Assembly: GCA_020073265.1 (NCBI GenBank)
Contig: JAIQFN010000054.1
Coordinates: 17,712 to 81,711 of the forward strand
DNA from: Terriglobia bacterium
GTDB taxonomy: Bacteria > Acidobacteriota > Terriglobia > Bryobacterales > Bryobacteraceae
DNA: 64,000 nt
Direction: 5' to 3'
The position numbers were made by a program, and so were the translations under genes. A model generated the notes under the pieces. The model ran no database searches, had not been told where the DNA came from, and worked only from the letters and a program-made list of their open reading frames with translations. Each line of letters begins with the position of its first letter. The first letter of the stretch is position 1. Positions 16,795 through 25,633 of the stretch are shown here, piece after piece.

Positions 16795-18498
16795 TCACGG
16801 CGCCGACGGCGGCGGGACGCGCCGCTTGGTGGCCTGCTCGAACGCGTACCCTAGCTCGATCAAGCGCGGCTCGCTGCACGCCATCCCGGTGAAACTGACG
16901 CCGAACGGCGACGGCTTGGCGTTGAATCCTTCCGGAAACGGCGGCGTCGGCGCGTTGGGCACGAATCCGAATGGAACGATGACGGTCGGGTAGCCGGGCT
17001 TGGCAGCGATCGCCGCGCCGGTCGGGCCAGGGAAGAGCAGCGCGTCCAGATTGTTCGCTTTCATGACTTCGTCGATGCCGTGGGTGGCCGAAAGCGCGAT
17101 GTCCTTGGCGCGGTCGGTTCCGTAGCGCGCCCGATCCGCCCGCAGGTCCATCTCGTCGGAAACATCCAGGTTCGACTGGCCGAACCGGATCGCGCCCGCC
17201 TTGGTGTGCGTGATGTTCCATTCGCGCAGCTCGGTCAGCGTTTTCACCGGCGCTGACGGGCCCAGCGTCTGGAGCCACTTGTTGAAATCGCGCTTCATTC
17301 CGTATTTCAGAACCACGGAGCAGTCCGCGTCCTTGCCCTTGGCGTCACTCGCGCCCGAGCACGTGTTCCAGAGCAGCAGATTGCTGCCGGCGTCCTTCGC
17401 AAGGACGCTCGGGATGTCGGCAGGGTCCACGATGACTGCGCCCTGTTGCTTGAGGATTTCGATCGCCTCCGCCATCACCTTGGCCTGCTCGGCATTCAGA
17501 CCTCCGCGCGGCTGCTTGGCGCCCGGCGGCGTGACGCGGTCGTAGTAGAATGCGCGGGGAATCCCGATGCGCGCGCCTTTCAGTCCTTCAGCGCGCAGGA
17601 AGCGCGTGTAGTCGCGGCCAGCCGGCGGCGTGCACTTGGTGGTCGCGGGATCGTTCGGATCCGGCGCCGCTCCTTCCAGCGCGCCCAGCAGGATGGCCAC
17701 GTCGGTGACGCTCTTCGCCATCGGTCCCGCCGTGTCCTGATCGGCGGTGATCGGAATCACTCCGTACCTGCTGATGCGGCCGACCGTCGGCTTGATGCCC
17801 GCCAGCATGTTCTGATTGGACGGGCTTAGAATCGACCCCGAAGTCTCCGTGCCGACATTGGCGGCCCAGAAATTCGCCGCCGTTCCGATGCCGGAGCTCG
17901 ATCCGCCGGTCTGCAATGCGGGACGCCCATCATCGGTGCCCTCGCGCGGATCGCGCCGCGGATCGTACGGGTTCATGCCGAATCCGCCGACCGCGTTGTA
18001 ATCCGCCGGCATGGGCGTCGGCCCGCCGGCCACCCAGTTGGCCAGCTCGGTCATCCCGGTCTTGGCGAGGATGATGGCCCCGGCGTCGCGCAGATTCTTG
18101 ACCAGCGTGGCTTCGTAGGGCGGGACGAATCCGTCGAAGGCCAGCGCTCCTCCGGTGGTCGGAAGGCTGGTGGTCATCATGTTGTCTTTGAGCGCGACCG
18201 GAATGCCGTGCAGCGGCCCGCGCACACGGCCCTGCGCGCGTTCCCGATCCAGCGCGTCGGCCTCCTGAAGCGCGTTCGGATTCACCGCAATGGCGGCGTG
18301 CAGTTTGTCCTCATACGTCGCGATTCGCACCAGGTACTGCGTAACCAATTCGCGCGACGTGACGCGGCCTTGCTCCAGCGCAGCCCGCATCTGAGGGATG
18401 TTCGCCTCAACCACCGTGAATGACTTGCCGGCCTGTCCATAGAGAGGCAGCGCGAGCAGACCAGCCGCGAAGATAAACAACAGTAATTTTCGATTCAT
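16795..18498 (-). CDS. Secreted amidase (amidase-signature family)
   Basis: A 567-residue amidase with a signal peptide (LLLFIFAAGLLALPLYGQA). The amidase-signature catalytic set is visible: Lys104 in PVALKDNMM, the Ser cluster GGSSSG at 198-203 that supplies the cis-Ser, and the nucleophile Ser222 in GTETSGSI. These enzymes hydrolyse C-N bonds of amides, including peptide amides and acyl amides. The best match by layout is the secreted peptide-amidase-like branch. It is separated from the next upstream minus-strand gene (18504-21536) by only 5 bases, so the two are probably co-transcribed. Confidence 0.92.
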   Translation of the reverse strand: MNRKLLLFIFAAGLLALPLYGQAGKSFTVVEANIPQMRAALEQGRVTSRELVTQYLVRIATYEDKLHAAIAVNPNALQEADALDRERAQGRVRGPLHGIPVALKDNMMTTSLPTTGGALAFDGFVPPYEATLVKNLRDAGAIILAKTGMTELANWVAGGPTPMPADYNAVGGFGMNPYDPRRDPREGTDDGRPALQTGGSSSGIGTAANFWAANVGTETSGSILSPSNQNMLAGIKPTVGRISRYGVIPITADQDTAGPMAKSVTDVAILLGALEGAAPDPNDPATTKCTPPAGRDYTRFLRAEGLKGARIGIPRAFYYDRVTPPGAKQPRGGLNAEQAKVMAEAIEILKQQGAVIVDPADIPSVLAKDAGSNLLLWNTCSGASDAKGKDADCSVVLKYGMKRDFNKWLQTLGPSAPVKTLTELREWNITHTKAGAIRFGQSNLDVSDEMDLRADRARYGTDRAKDIALSATHGIDEVMKANNLDALLFPGPTGAAIAAKPGYPTVIVPFGFVPNAPTPPFPEGFNAKPSPFGVSFTGMACSEPRLIELGYAFEQATKRRVPPPSAP

Positions 18499-18503
18499 TT
18501 GCG

Positions 18504-21500
18504 TTACCGTATTGCCATGGTAACCGGCGGGCTGTCAAATCCGTTCACCGATACTATCACCGGAATCGCGTCCCCAGCCGCCACGCCTTTCGGAACCGCG
18601 GTGGTTATTTCATAAACCCCGGTCGCGCCCGGCACCAGATTCGCTGCTGTCACGAACGCCGGCACGCCGCCGATGGTTATCGAAATCACCCGCAGTGGTT
18701 GAGGCGAAACCGTGATGCTGGCCGGCGGATTATCGGGCGCACCGGTCTCGGTTTGCAGAAAGAAATCCGTGCCGCGGATCGCGGTCCCCAAGCCCGTGCC
18801 GCGAATCCGGATGGTATCGCCGGAATGCGCGGGAGATGAAGCATTCGCCAGCCCGCCGCTGGATGCCAGGCGAATCTCGCCCTGTGTTGAATCCGGAACG
18901 GTGGTGAAAACGGATGGCCTGGCGGCGACCACGCGCAGCGGCGCCGGCGTGGAGATGCGGCTGCCCTTGAGCACGGTTAGTTCATACTGCGCATCCACCG
19001 GCAAGTCGAACGGCAGCAACGCCACCAGATGATCGCCCGCGCTTTCGAGAATCGGCGCCAGCCGTCCGCCGATAAAAACCTCAGTGCCGTCGACGTCGAA
19101 GGGGAGCGGAAGGTTCCCCTGCTGCTGAAAGCGATCCGCCAACTGAGAGCCGCGGATCACGATCTGCTGGCCGGGCGCGAGCGGTCCGTCATCCGAGGGA
19201 GGGCCTACACTTCGGATGGTGTCCAGCGTGGGCGGATCCGTGTTCGGCGCTACGCCCGTGTTGTATTGTTCGTGGCCCTCCAGAGCAGGGTTGGGAATGG
19301 ATGCTGTCGCCGCGATGGTCACGTTGCTGGAAGGCCGGGCGGTCTTCCAGGTGGCGGTCCACTGGCCGTTCTGGACCGAAGTCATCGTCAAGGGCGGATC
19401 GTTGTTGGAGAATTGCAGTTGGACATTGCCGGCTGGCACGGCATTTCCGCAATCGTCCGCCACTTGCACGGCGATTGGGATCGGCCAACCGACGGCGGAA
19501 TCGTTGGGCGATCCAACCAGGGTGAACACCGGAATCAATTGCGTCGGCGAGCAATCCGATCCCACGCCCGCGTCAGCGACGCGCCTCCGCACCGGCGAAC
19601 TAAGCGGTCCTCCCGAGGGCAGGATGGCACGCACGCTGACGCTACGTGAGCTGCCGTCGGAGAATTGGAAAACCACCGTGCCCTGGTTCACTCCCGGCGA
19701 AATCAAGCTGGGGTCAGCGCTCAGTTCGGCGGCCACGGTTGAATTTGGCGCGGCTACCACCGCGTGCTGCATCACTCGAATCCAAGGAGCGCTGGACGAG
19801 GCGTGGAACGTCAGCGGCTGCGCGGACAAATTGGTGATCTGCAGCACCGCGCTGGGAGCCGTGGCAGTCAGGATCACGCCGCTCGGTTCGACCGTCGGGG
19901 CAGGGGCCTGCTGAGGCTCGAGTACCTGGAAAACCACGGTCATCACGCGCACGGTGTTGGTGTTGACCAGCGACTGCCCGCGCGGAGTGAGCGGACTGGA
20001 AACCACCTCGATCCGGCCATAGTAGTTGCCCGGCGCCAGTCCGTCCGGAGAAGCCGTCACTTGAATTAAAGGAACGCCGCGGCCGTCGCTCGCGCCGGAT
20101 GCCGGTGTGGCCTTCAACCAGTCCTGGCCGTCGGTGGTGGACGTCGTCACGGTGAACGAGAGCGGTTCCTGCCCGTCGGTTCCGACGCCAAACTGCTGCG
20201 GGTGCGGAGCGGATCCGCCGGATCGAGCCGTGAATGTCAATCCGGTTTGCGTTAGCACGGTCTGGCCGTTCGAGATGTCGGCGAATCGCGGCACGGGGAA
20301 AGCCGGGGTCAGTGGCGCCAGGCCCGTACCGTCAACCGGGGGGGCCGGAAGCGGTGTAATCGGTCCCAGGTTTCCGCTCACCAGTAGCGCCGCTGGCTGG
20401 GGTGAAACCGATGCCAGCGCCACGCCGAAGCTCAGCCGCTCGAGCGAAAAGGGGTCGGCCGAAGTGATTTCCCACACTGCCGTGGCGACTCCATTCACCA
20501 CCGGGATGGGCGCCATCGGTCCGGTCGCGCCGGTGGCCGCGCATGTTCCGACCGCTGTTGCCGAGGTTGGTTGGAAGCCGCCCCTTCCACCTGCATCGGC
20601 ATTGATCAGGTCGGCCTCAATGGTCGAAGAGCTTGCCCCGCCAGGATCGAAGGCTCGTGTCGTGACATACACCTGCACTCCGTCCGGAACGCCGGCGAAT
20701 CTCGCGATCATGCGAGTTCCCTGTGAAGCTTGGCCGGTTGGATCACTTTCGGATAGCACGAGACCGCTTTCGGTGTTGGAAACCGAACCGGGTTGGCTCT
20801 GTAGCCCGGTGGCAATCCGGGTCTTGAACGCGGAAGCGAATCCTTCCGTAAAGCGTACGTTGAACTGCACCGCCGCCTGGGAACTCCGGCCTTGGGCGAG
20901 TTGCGGATTGGGCGGCGTCACAGCGAAGAGATTGACGTCTCCGGGCGAGGAACCGTCGCACGATCGGACATCCATGGGCGGGCTGGATTTCGCAACCGCG
21001 ATGATCTCGATTGGATTGTCGATCGGAAGCGGCGTTTCGCCGGAAGTGGTGACGAATCCTAGCACGAATTCCACCTTTTCGTTCCGCGACGCTCCTTCCA
21101 ACGCGGTCAAATCGACGCGCAGGTTCGTGATGCGGAATTGTATGGGGGAAGAAAGGCCGGGCGCAGTAAAGGGCACGTTCAGAAAGCGAACACTGTTCGC
21201 GGAAGCCTGGGTGCCATGCAGTACATTTACGCCGCCTTCCTCCGCTCCCAACAGCTGATCGTTGACCAGCAACAGCGCGTCAGTCGTTTTGCCCGTGAGA
21301 ACCTGGCTGGTAATCGGGAAGTTGGTGAAGACTTGAATGTCGGTGGATTCAAGTTTTCCGGCGTCGCCACCGCCACAGACCACCAGGACATCCGACGCGA
21401 GTTCCGCCGCTCCCTCAGTCCGCGCAATGACGGGAAAAGAGCTCGTCGTGCAGAACATGGGCGCTTGCGCGTAAGCGGCTCCGGCGGCCACGCAGAAACT

Positions 21501-21536
21501 GAAAGCCAACAGCCGGCAGGTTTTGGCGGAAGGCAT
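18504..21536 (-). CDS. Giant secreted multidomain protein with IPT/TIG and Solibacter C-terminal domains
   Basis: A 1010-residue exported protein (signal ends near AAYAQA, residue 25). It is built of several beta-sandwich modules: an N-terminal domain of about 220 residues with paired Cys; a middle region with BACON-like stretches (SSSAPWIRVMQ, then SPGVNQGTVVFQF, about 600-650); an invasin/Ig-like segment near 700; and an IPT/TIG-like C-terminal part (LAPGQQIVIRGSQLA and GDTIRIRGTGLGTAI) ending in the 'Solibacter' type domain. Such proteins are probably surface adhesins or glycan binders; no enzyme motif is visible. It heads a two-gene unit with the amidase. Confidence 0.82.
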   Translation of the reverse strand: MPSAKTCRLLAFSFCVAAGAAYAQAPMFCTTSSFPVIARTEGAAELASDVLVVCGGGDAGKLESTDIQVFTNFPITSQVLTGKTTDALLLVNDQLLGAEEGGVNVLHGTQASANSVRFLNVPFTAPGLSSPIQFRITNLRVDLTALEGASRNEKVEFVLGFVTTSGETPLPIDNPIEIIAVAKSSPPMDVRSCDGSSPGDVNLFAVTPPNPQLAQGRSSQAAVQFNVRFTEGFASAFKTRIATGLQSQPGSVSNTESGLVLSESDPTGQASQGTRMIARFAGVPDGVQVYVTTRAFDPGGASSSTIEADLINADAGGRGGFQPTSATAVGTCAATGATGPMAPIPVVNGVATAVWEITSADPFSLERLSFGVALASVSPQPAALLVSGNLGPITPLPAPPVDGTGLAPLTPAFPVPRFADISNGQTVLTQTGLTFTARSGGSAPHPQQFGVGTDGQEPLSFTVTTSTTDGQDWLKATPASGASDGRGVPLIQVTASPDGLAPGNYYGRIEVVSSPLTPRGQSLVNTNTVRVMTVVFQVLEPQQAPAPTVEPSGVILTATAPSAVLQITNLSAQPLTFHASSSAPWIRVMQHAVVAAPNSTVAAELSADPSLISPGVNQGTVVFQFSDGSSRSVSVRAILPSGGPLSSPVRRRVADAGVGSDCSPTQLIPVFTLVGSPNDSAVGWPIPIAVQVADDCGNAVPAGNVQLQFSNNDPPLTMTSVQNGQWTATWKTARPSSNVTIAATASIPNPALEGHEQYNTGVAPNTDPPTLDTIRSVGPPSDDGPLAPGQQIVIRGSQLADRFQQQGNLPLPFDVDGTEVFIGGRLAPILESAGDHLVALLPFDLPVDAQYELTVLKGSRISTPAPLRVVAARPSVFTTVPDSTQGEIRLASSGGLANASSPAHSGDTIRIRGTGLGTAIRGTDFFLQTETGAPDNPPASITVSPQPLRVISITIGGVPAFVTAANLVPGATGVYEITTAVPKGVAAGDAIPVIVSVNGFDSPPVTMAIR

Positions 21537-21611
21537 CTCCTGACCAGTCTAGCCCAGGCGCGGCTGCATCCAGTGCGCTAAAGTTGAGAACTTAGCAGAC
21601 GATAGGACGAC

Positions 21612-22420
21612 TTGACCCTCAAGCTCAGCGTGCTGGCATCCGGGGAAATCCTGCTCGACGGCCAACCCATCGAGATGGATGCGCTAGACTTGGCGCTTCA
21701 GACCGCCAAGAGCCAGCAGGGCGCTGTTTGGTATCACCGCGAGGCGCCTGCCAAGGAGGCTCCTGCCCAGGCCAAGGCGGTGATCGATCTGGTGATCAAG
21801 CACAAGCTGCCCATCAGCCTCTCGAGCAAGCCGGATTTCTCCGACTACATCGATGCCAAAGGTGTCTCGCGCCCGCGCGCGGCTCAGGCCGAACCGCGCA
21901 TGCCCGAGGTTGTGACTCCCCGCAACATCGAAGAAGTCTTCGCGAACATCCGGATGATCGCGGCCGGGGACAAGGGGCAGGGCGGACTGGTGATTCTGCG
22001 CCCGAATCGCAGGTACCTGGTGGTGCCGCCGATGGCTGCGACGCCGGAGCTAAAGAAATTCGCGGAGGGGCTGGCGCAACTGATCCCCGCCGGCGTCCAG
22101 CGCAACGTCGCGGTGATCAGCTACACCGAGTTCGGCGGCGACGCCGAAGTGCCCAACATCACCGAGACCAACAAGTCCATTCCGTTTTTCGGCCTGCTGA
22201 TGGGCTTGACCTATCTCGGACACGCGGCGTGGGTCTTTGAAGGACATTCCTCCGCGTTCACGGCCGGCTGCCGCGACGCCGACGTTCTGCTGGTGGACAG
22301 CGCGATGCTGCCCTTCCTCCAAAAAGACTGGCAGGACGCGGCGGCCGCGGTGATGCGCAACGCCAACATCCTGGTGCACAATCGCGCCAACTTCCAGCTT
22401 CTCATCGCACGCCGGGTAGG
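21612..22420 (+). pseudogene. Unknown two-domain protein, 3' end lost or displaced at a junction
   Basis: The frame starts at a TTG (21612) and runs as good coding sequence to about 22415, after which the open frame (to 22772) is simply the antisense of the ymdB gene and carries no conserved residues. The first domain (about 1-95, SVLASGEILLDGQPI and AVIDLVIKHKLPI) resembles the periplasmic ExbD-like fold; the second (about 110-270) has HSSAFTAGCRDADVLLVDSAM, shortened here to SAFTAGCRDADVLLVD. Function unknown. At the break the sequence reads CGCCGGGTAGG: one G fewer would give a stop, so the loss may be only a frameshift, or the true end may lie on sequence that was deleted. Confidence 0.55.
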
Positions 22421-22421
22421 A

Positions 22422-23027
22422 TGGACCCGTCATTCCGACATCGGTCTGATACGCGGTGCCGCCCGCGAGGATGCGCTCGTCGGCGGTGGGGATGTGCGTG
22501 TGCGTGCCAAGCACGGCGGACACGCGGCCGTTCAGGTGCCAGCCCATGGCCATCTTTTCGCTGGTCAGCTCGGCATGAAAATCCACCAGCCGCACTTTGA
22601 CCGACGCGTCCAGCGACGCGAGCATCTGGTCGACCGCATGGAACGGGCAGTCGGTGGAAGGCATGTGCGCACGGCCCTGCAGATCGATGACGGCAACTTC
22701 GACGCCGTTGCGCGCCTTGGTGACGAGAAGACCCTGGCCGGGCAGCTCCTTCGGGTAGTTGGCCGGACGTAGCAGCCGGGGCTGGCGCGGAAGATAGTCG
22801 AATATTTCTTTCTTATCCCAAACGTGGTTGCCGGAAGTGAGCACATCCAGGCCGATGGAAAAAAGCTCCTCGGCGATGAGCGGCGTGATTCCAAAGCCGC
22901 CGGCGGAATTTTCCGCGTTCGCGACCGCGAGCGAAATCTTCTCGGTTGAAATGATTTCCTGCAAATAGCGCGCGACCAGGCCGCGCCCGGTGGAGGCGAA
23001 TATATCGCCGATAAAAAGAATGTTCAT
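22422..23027 (-). pseudogene. ymdB: YmdB-family phosphodiesterase, C-terminally truncated
   Basis: A calcineurin-like metallophosphoesterase of the YmdB family (cyclic-nucleotide phosphodiesterase). From the ATG at 23025-23027 the family pattern is intact for about 200 residues: FIGDIFASTGRG, NAENSAGGFGIT, TSGNHVWDKKEI, VDFHAELTSEK, GTHTHIPTADERI and TDVGMTGP, covering all metal ligands. Directly after TGP the similarity stops, where the family normally has about 50-60 more residues; the open frame then continues to 22050 only as antisense of the convergent gene. The product would be a chimera of 325 residues, probably unstable. It follows the 6S RNA, a partner seen near ymdB/rny clusters in other bacteria. 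Confidence 0.75.
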
Positions 23028-23044
23028 CAGTGCTGGCTGGCGGT

Positions 23045-23209
23045 GGGAAGAAGGAGCGAACCACCAGCGGACCGACCCCGTCCTTGACCCCAGAACTCAA
23101 CAGGGGCGGAGCCCCCCGAGCGTCTTCAGGCTTCTCCATGGCGGCCTAGGCCACCGGAGCTTGCACACCAACGCTTAATCCGAGTCGGACCCCTAGACAA
23201 TTGACTGTC
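23045..23209 (-). ncRNA. ssrS: 6S RNA
   Basis: 6S RNA mimics an open promoter and holds the housekeeping RNA polymerase in stationary phase. On the minus strand 23157-23174 reads GCGTTGGTGTGCAAGCTC, close to E. coli GCGGUUGGUGAGCAUGCUC. This is followed by a strong apical hairpin (23130-23160: GCTCC, GGTGGCC, loop TA, GGCCGCC, ATGGAGAAGC) and by GAGAAGCCTGAAGACG, close to the E. coli GAGAAGCCUUAAAACUG. A second hairpin GGGGC-TCC-GCCCC follows. A perfect TATAAT lies 7 bases before the expected 5' end. The 5' and 3' ends are estimates; outer stem pairing (GTCCGAC with GTCGGTC) has one mismatch. Confidence 0.8.
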
Positions 23210-23215
23210 GGATCA

Positions 23216-23221
23216 ATTATA
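23216..23221 (-). promoter_or_regulatory. -10 box of the 6S RNA promoter
   Basis: Minus-strand TATAAT, an exact match to the sigma-70 -10 consensus, 6-8 bases before the inferred 6S RNA start. I see no good -35 hexamer at 16-18 bases upstream (the region reads CCGGTCGTTTTTGG), so the promoter may depend on the -10 element or on a factor. Confidence 0.6.
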
Positions 23222-23277
23222 GGTAGCCGATCCAAAAACGACCGGTCAGATCGCTCCTTTGGCCATGATACCAGAAG

Positions 23278-23309
23278 GATAGATTTTCGCCTAGTAAAAT
23301 TTGTCTATC
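23278..23309. repeat. AT-rich inverted repeat, possible terminator or operator
   Basis: GATAGA at 23278-23283 pairs with TCTATC at 23304-23309, and the inner TTTT/AAAA can extend the stem with a small bulge. It lies just after the threonine dehydratase stop on its strand and before the 6S promoter, so it may end the cdaA operon transcript; no U-tract follows on the minus strand, which weakens the terminator reading. Confidence 0.4.
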
Positions 23310-23332
23310 TTGTTGAATCGGTTTAAGTTAGA

Positions 23333-24280
23333 TCAAGTCTGGTAGCTGCACAAATCGTCCACCGCGGTGTTGCCGCCGCACAGGACCAGCACCAGTCTGG
23401 AGTCCGGGGTGAAATGGGCGCGCAGGCGATCGGCTGCCGCCAGGGTGCAGGAGGCCGCCGGCTCGGTCAGCACCTTGGCGCGTTCGAGCAGGAAACGCAG
23501 TGCGCCGACGGCCTCGCGATCCGGGACCACGGTGACGCTTTCCAGATACTTCTGCGCCAGAGCCAACGTTCCTGGTGAAACGGAGGGCGCACCCAGCGTG
23601 CGGGCGATGGAAGTGATGGCTTCGAGCTGGACCGGCCGGCCTTGGGCCAGCGCTTTGGACATGGCGTCGGCGCCTTCGGTTTCCACGCCCCAGACTCGCA
23701 CGGACGGTTTCAGAGACTTGATGGCGGTGGCGACGCCTCCGATGAATCCGCCTCCGCCGATGCTCGCCACTACATCGGTCAGCTCGGGCAGGTCTTCGGC
23801 GATCTCGAGTCCGACCGTGCCTTGGCCCGCCATCACCAGCGGATCGTCGAAGGGATGGATGGAGGTCCAGCCTTCCTTTTCGTACGCGCCGATCTTCTCG
23901 AACGCCACCGTGGCGTTGGGAACCAGGACCACTTCGGCGCCGTAGCCGCGCGTCGCTTCGATGTAGTTGCGCGGTGTTTTTTCAGGCATCAGGATCACCG
24001 ACGGCAGCCCGAGCTGGCCGGCGACGTAGGCCACCGCCTGGGCGTGATTGCCGCCGCTGACGGCCACCAGTCCGCGGCCGCGCTGCTCCGCCGGGATGCT
24101 CAGCGCCTTGTTGAACGCGCCACGCACCTTGAACGAGCCGGTTTTTTGGAACAGCTCGAGTTTCAGGTGGACCTGGCAGCCAAGCCGCGCGCTCAGAGTC
24201 GCGCTAGACACCAGCGGCGTCCTGGCCACGCGGCCGGAGATGCGTTCGCGCGCGCTCTGAATGTCGTTTAGCGTGATCAA
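23333..24280 (-). CDS. Threonine/serine dehydratase (PLP-dependent)
   Basis: A 315-residue fold-type II PLP enzyme that deaminates L-threonine or L-serine to the 2-oxo acid and ammonia. The PLP lysine is Lys51 in KTGSFKVRGA, the phosphate loop is SIGGGGFIGG, and SGGNHAQAVAY matches the cofactor-holding Asn-His segment. It lacks the C-terminal ACT regulatory domain of biosynthetic IlvA, so it is of the short catabolic (TdcB-like) or racemase-related type. The start is TTG directly after the glmM stop (TAGTTG), so it is the last gene of the cdaA-cdaR-glmM operon. Confidence 0.9.
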   Translation of the reverse strand: MITLNDIQSARERISGRVARTPLVSSATLSARLGCQVHLKLELFQKTGSFKVRGAFNKALSIPAEQRGRGLVAVSGGNHAQAVAYVAGQLGLPSVILMPEKTPRNYIEATRGYGAEVVLVPNATVAFEKIGAYEKEGWTSIHPFDDPLVMAGQGTVGLEIAEDLPELTDVVASIGGGGFIGGVATAIKSLKPSVRVWGVETEGADAMSKALAQGRPVQLEAITSIARTLGAPSVSPGTLALAQKYLESVTVVPDREAVGALRFLLERAKVLTEPAASCTLAAADRLRAHFTPDSRLVLVLCGGNTAVDDLCSYQT

Positions 24281-25633
24281 CTATTCCCCCAAGTCGGCCT
24301 GGATTTGCGCCGCGATGCGGTTGGCGAAGGATTCCACGCGCTCCAGGTCGGGGCCTTCCACCATGACGCGCGCCAGCGGCTCGGTGCCCGAGAAGCGGAC
24401 CAGCACGCGCCCGGAATCGCCGAAAGAGGATTCGGCCGCGCGGATCTCAGCGGCCACGCCTGGCAGCTCCTCGAGAGGCTTGCGCTCCCGCACCCGCACA
24501 TTGACCAGGCGCTGGGGGAAGACCTGCAGCTCGGCGGTCAACGCGTCCAAGCTCGCCGGCGCGGCGAGCATCACTTCGAAGACACGCAAGGCTGTCAGCA
24601 TGCCGTCGCCGGTGGTGGCGTATTCATGAAAGATGATGTGGCCGGATTGTTCGCCGCCGAGCAGGGCATCACGGCGCAGCATTTCTTCGAGAACATATTT
24701 GTCGCCGACCGGCGTGCGCAGCATCCGGATGCCGTGCGAAGCGAGCGCGCGCTCCAGGCCCAGGTTGGACATCACCGTGGCCACCACCACCGGGGGCGCG
24801 TTTCCGCGAGCCAACCGGCCCTGCTGTTTCAGATGACGCGCGGCGAGCAGCAGCACGGCGTCGCCGTCCACGATCTTGCCCGAGGACGTCACAAACAAAG
24901 CGCGGTCGGCGTCTCCATCGAAGGCCACGCCCACGTCGGCTGATTGCCGGAGCACGGCGTCGCGCAGCGGCTCCAGGTGCAGCGATCCACAATTCAGGTT
25001 GATGTTGCGTCCGTCCGGAGAGCAGTGGATGGCATGGACGCGCGCGCCCAGCCGCGCGAACAATTCGGGGGCCAGGAAAGAAGCGGAACCGTTGGCGCAA
25101 TCGGCCACGATGCGCAGTCCTTGCAGGCCTCCCGGGAGCGTGGCGGCCAGGTGGTCGATGTAGCTGCGGTCCAGGCCGGCGTCCACTTGGAGCGGAGCGG
25201 CGGCTGACTCTTGCCGCTGGCCAAGCCGCGCGAGGATCTCCGTCTCGAGCTGCTCTTCCTGTTCGTCCGGCAGCTTGTAGCCAGTGTGCCCGATCAGTTT
25301 GATGCCGTTGTCCTGATACGGATTGTGGGAAGCGGAGATCATGACGCCCGCGGCGAACGGTCCGGTTTTGGCAAGGTAGGCGATGCCCGGCGTGGTGGTG
25401 ACTCCGGCAAAATCCACCCCGACTTTGTGGACGCCCAGGCCGCCGGCGACTTCGGCCGCCAGCCACGGCCCGGACTCACGCGTGTCCATGCCGATCACCA
25501 CGCGCGGCTCGGTGTGGGATTGCAGAATCCATTTGCCCAGCGCGGCGCCGACGGCATGAGCGGTATCGCGGTCCAGCGGGTAATTTCCGGCCACGCCCCG
25601 GATTCCATCGGTACCGAAGAGCGTGCGCGCCAC
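24281..25633 (-). CDS. glmM: Phosphoglucosamine mutase
   Basis: A 450-residue enzyme that converts glucosamine-6-phosphate to glucosamine-1-phosphate, the entry to UDP-GlcNAc and peptidoglycan. The N-terminal LFGTDGIRG, the phosphoserine loop ISASHNP with Ser102, the metal loop DGDADR at 239-244 and the C-terminal phosphate-binding RFSGTEP are all intact. GTG start overlapping the cdaR stop (TAGTG). Its place after cdaA and cdaR is the classical arrangement; in Firmicutes GlmM binds and inhibits CdaA, and the conserved order here suggests the same control, though this is inference. Confidence 0.96.
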   Translation of the reverse strand: MARTLFGTDGIRGVAGNYPLDRDTAHAVGAALGKWILQSHTEPRVVIGMDTRESGPWLAAEVAGGLGVHKVGVDFAGVTTTPGIAYLAKTGPFAAGVMISASHNPYQDNGIKLIGHTGYKLPDEQEEQLETEILARLGQRQESAAAPLQVDAGLDRSYIDHLAATLPGGLQGLRIVADCANGSASFLAPELFARLGARVHAIHCSPDGRNINLNCGSLHLEPLRDAVLRQSADVGVAFDGDADRALFVTSSGKIVDGDAVLLLAARHLKQQGRLARGNAPPVVVATVMSNLGLERALASHGIRMLRTPVGDKYVLEEMLRRDALLGGEQSGHIIFHEYATTGDGMLTALRVFEVMLAAPASLDALTAELQVFPQRLVNVRVRERKPLEELPGVAAEIRAAESSFGDSGRVLVRFSGTEPLARVMVEGPDLERVESFANRIAAQIQADLGE

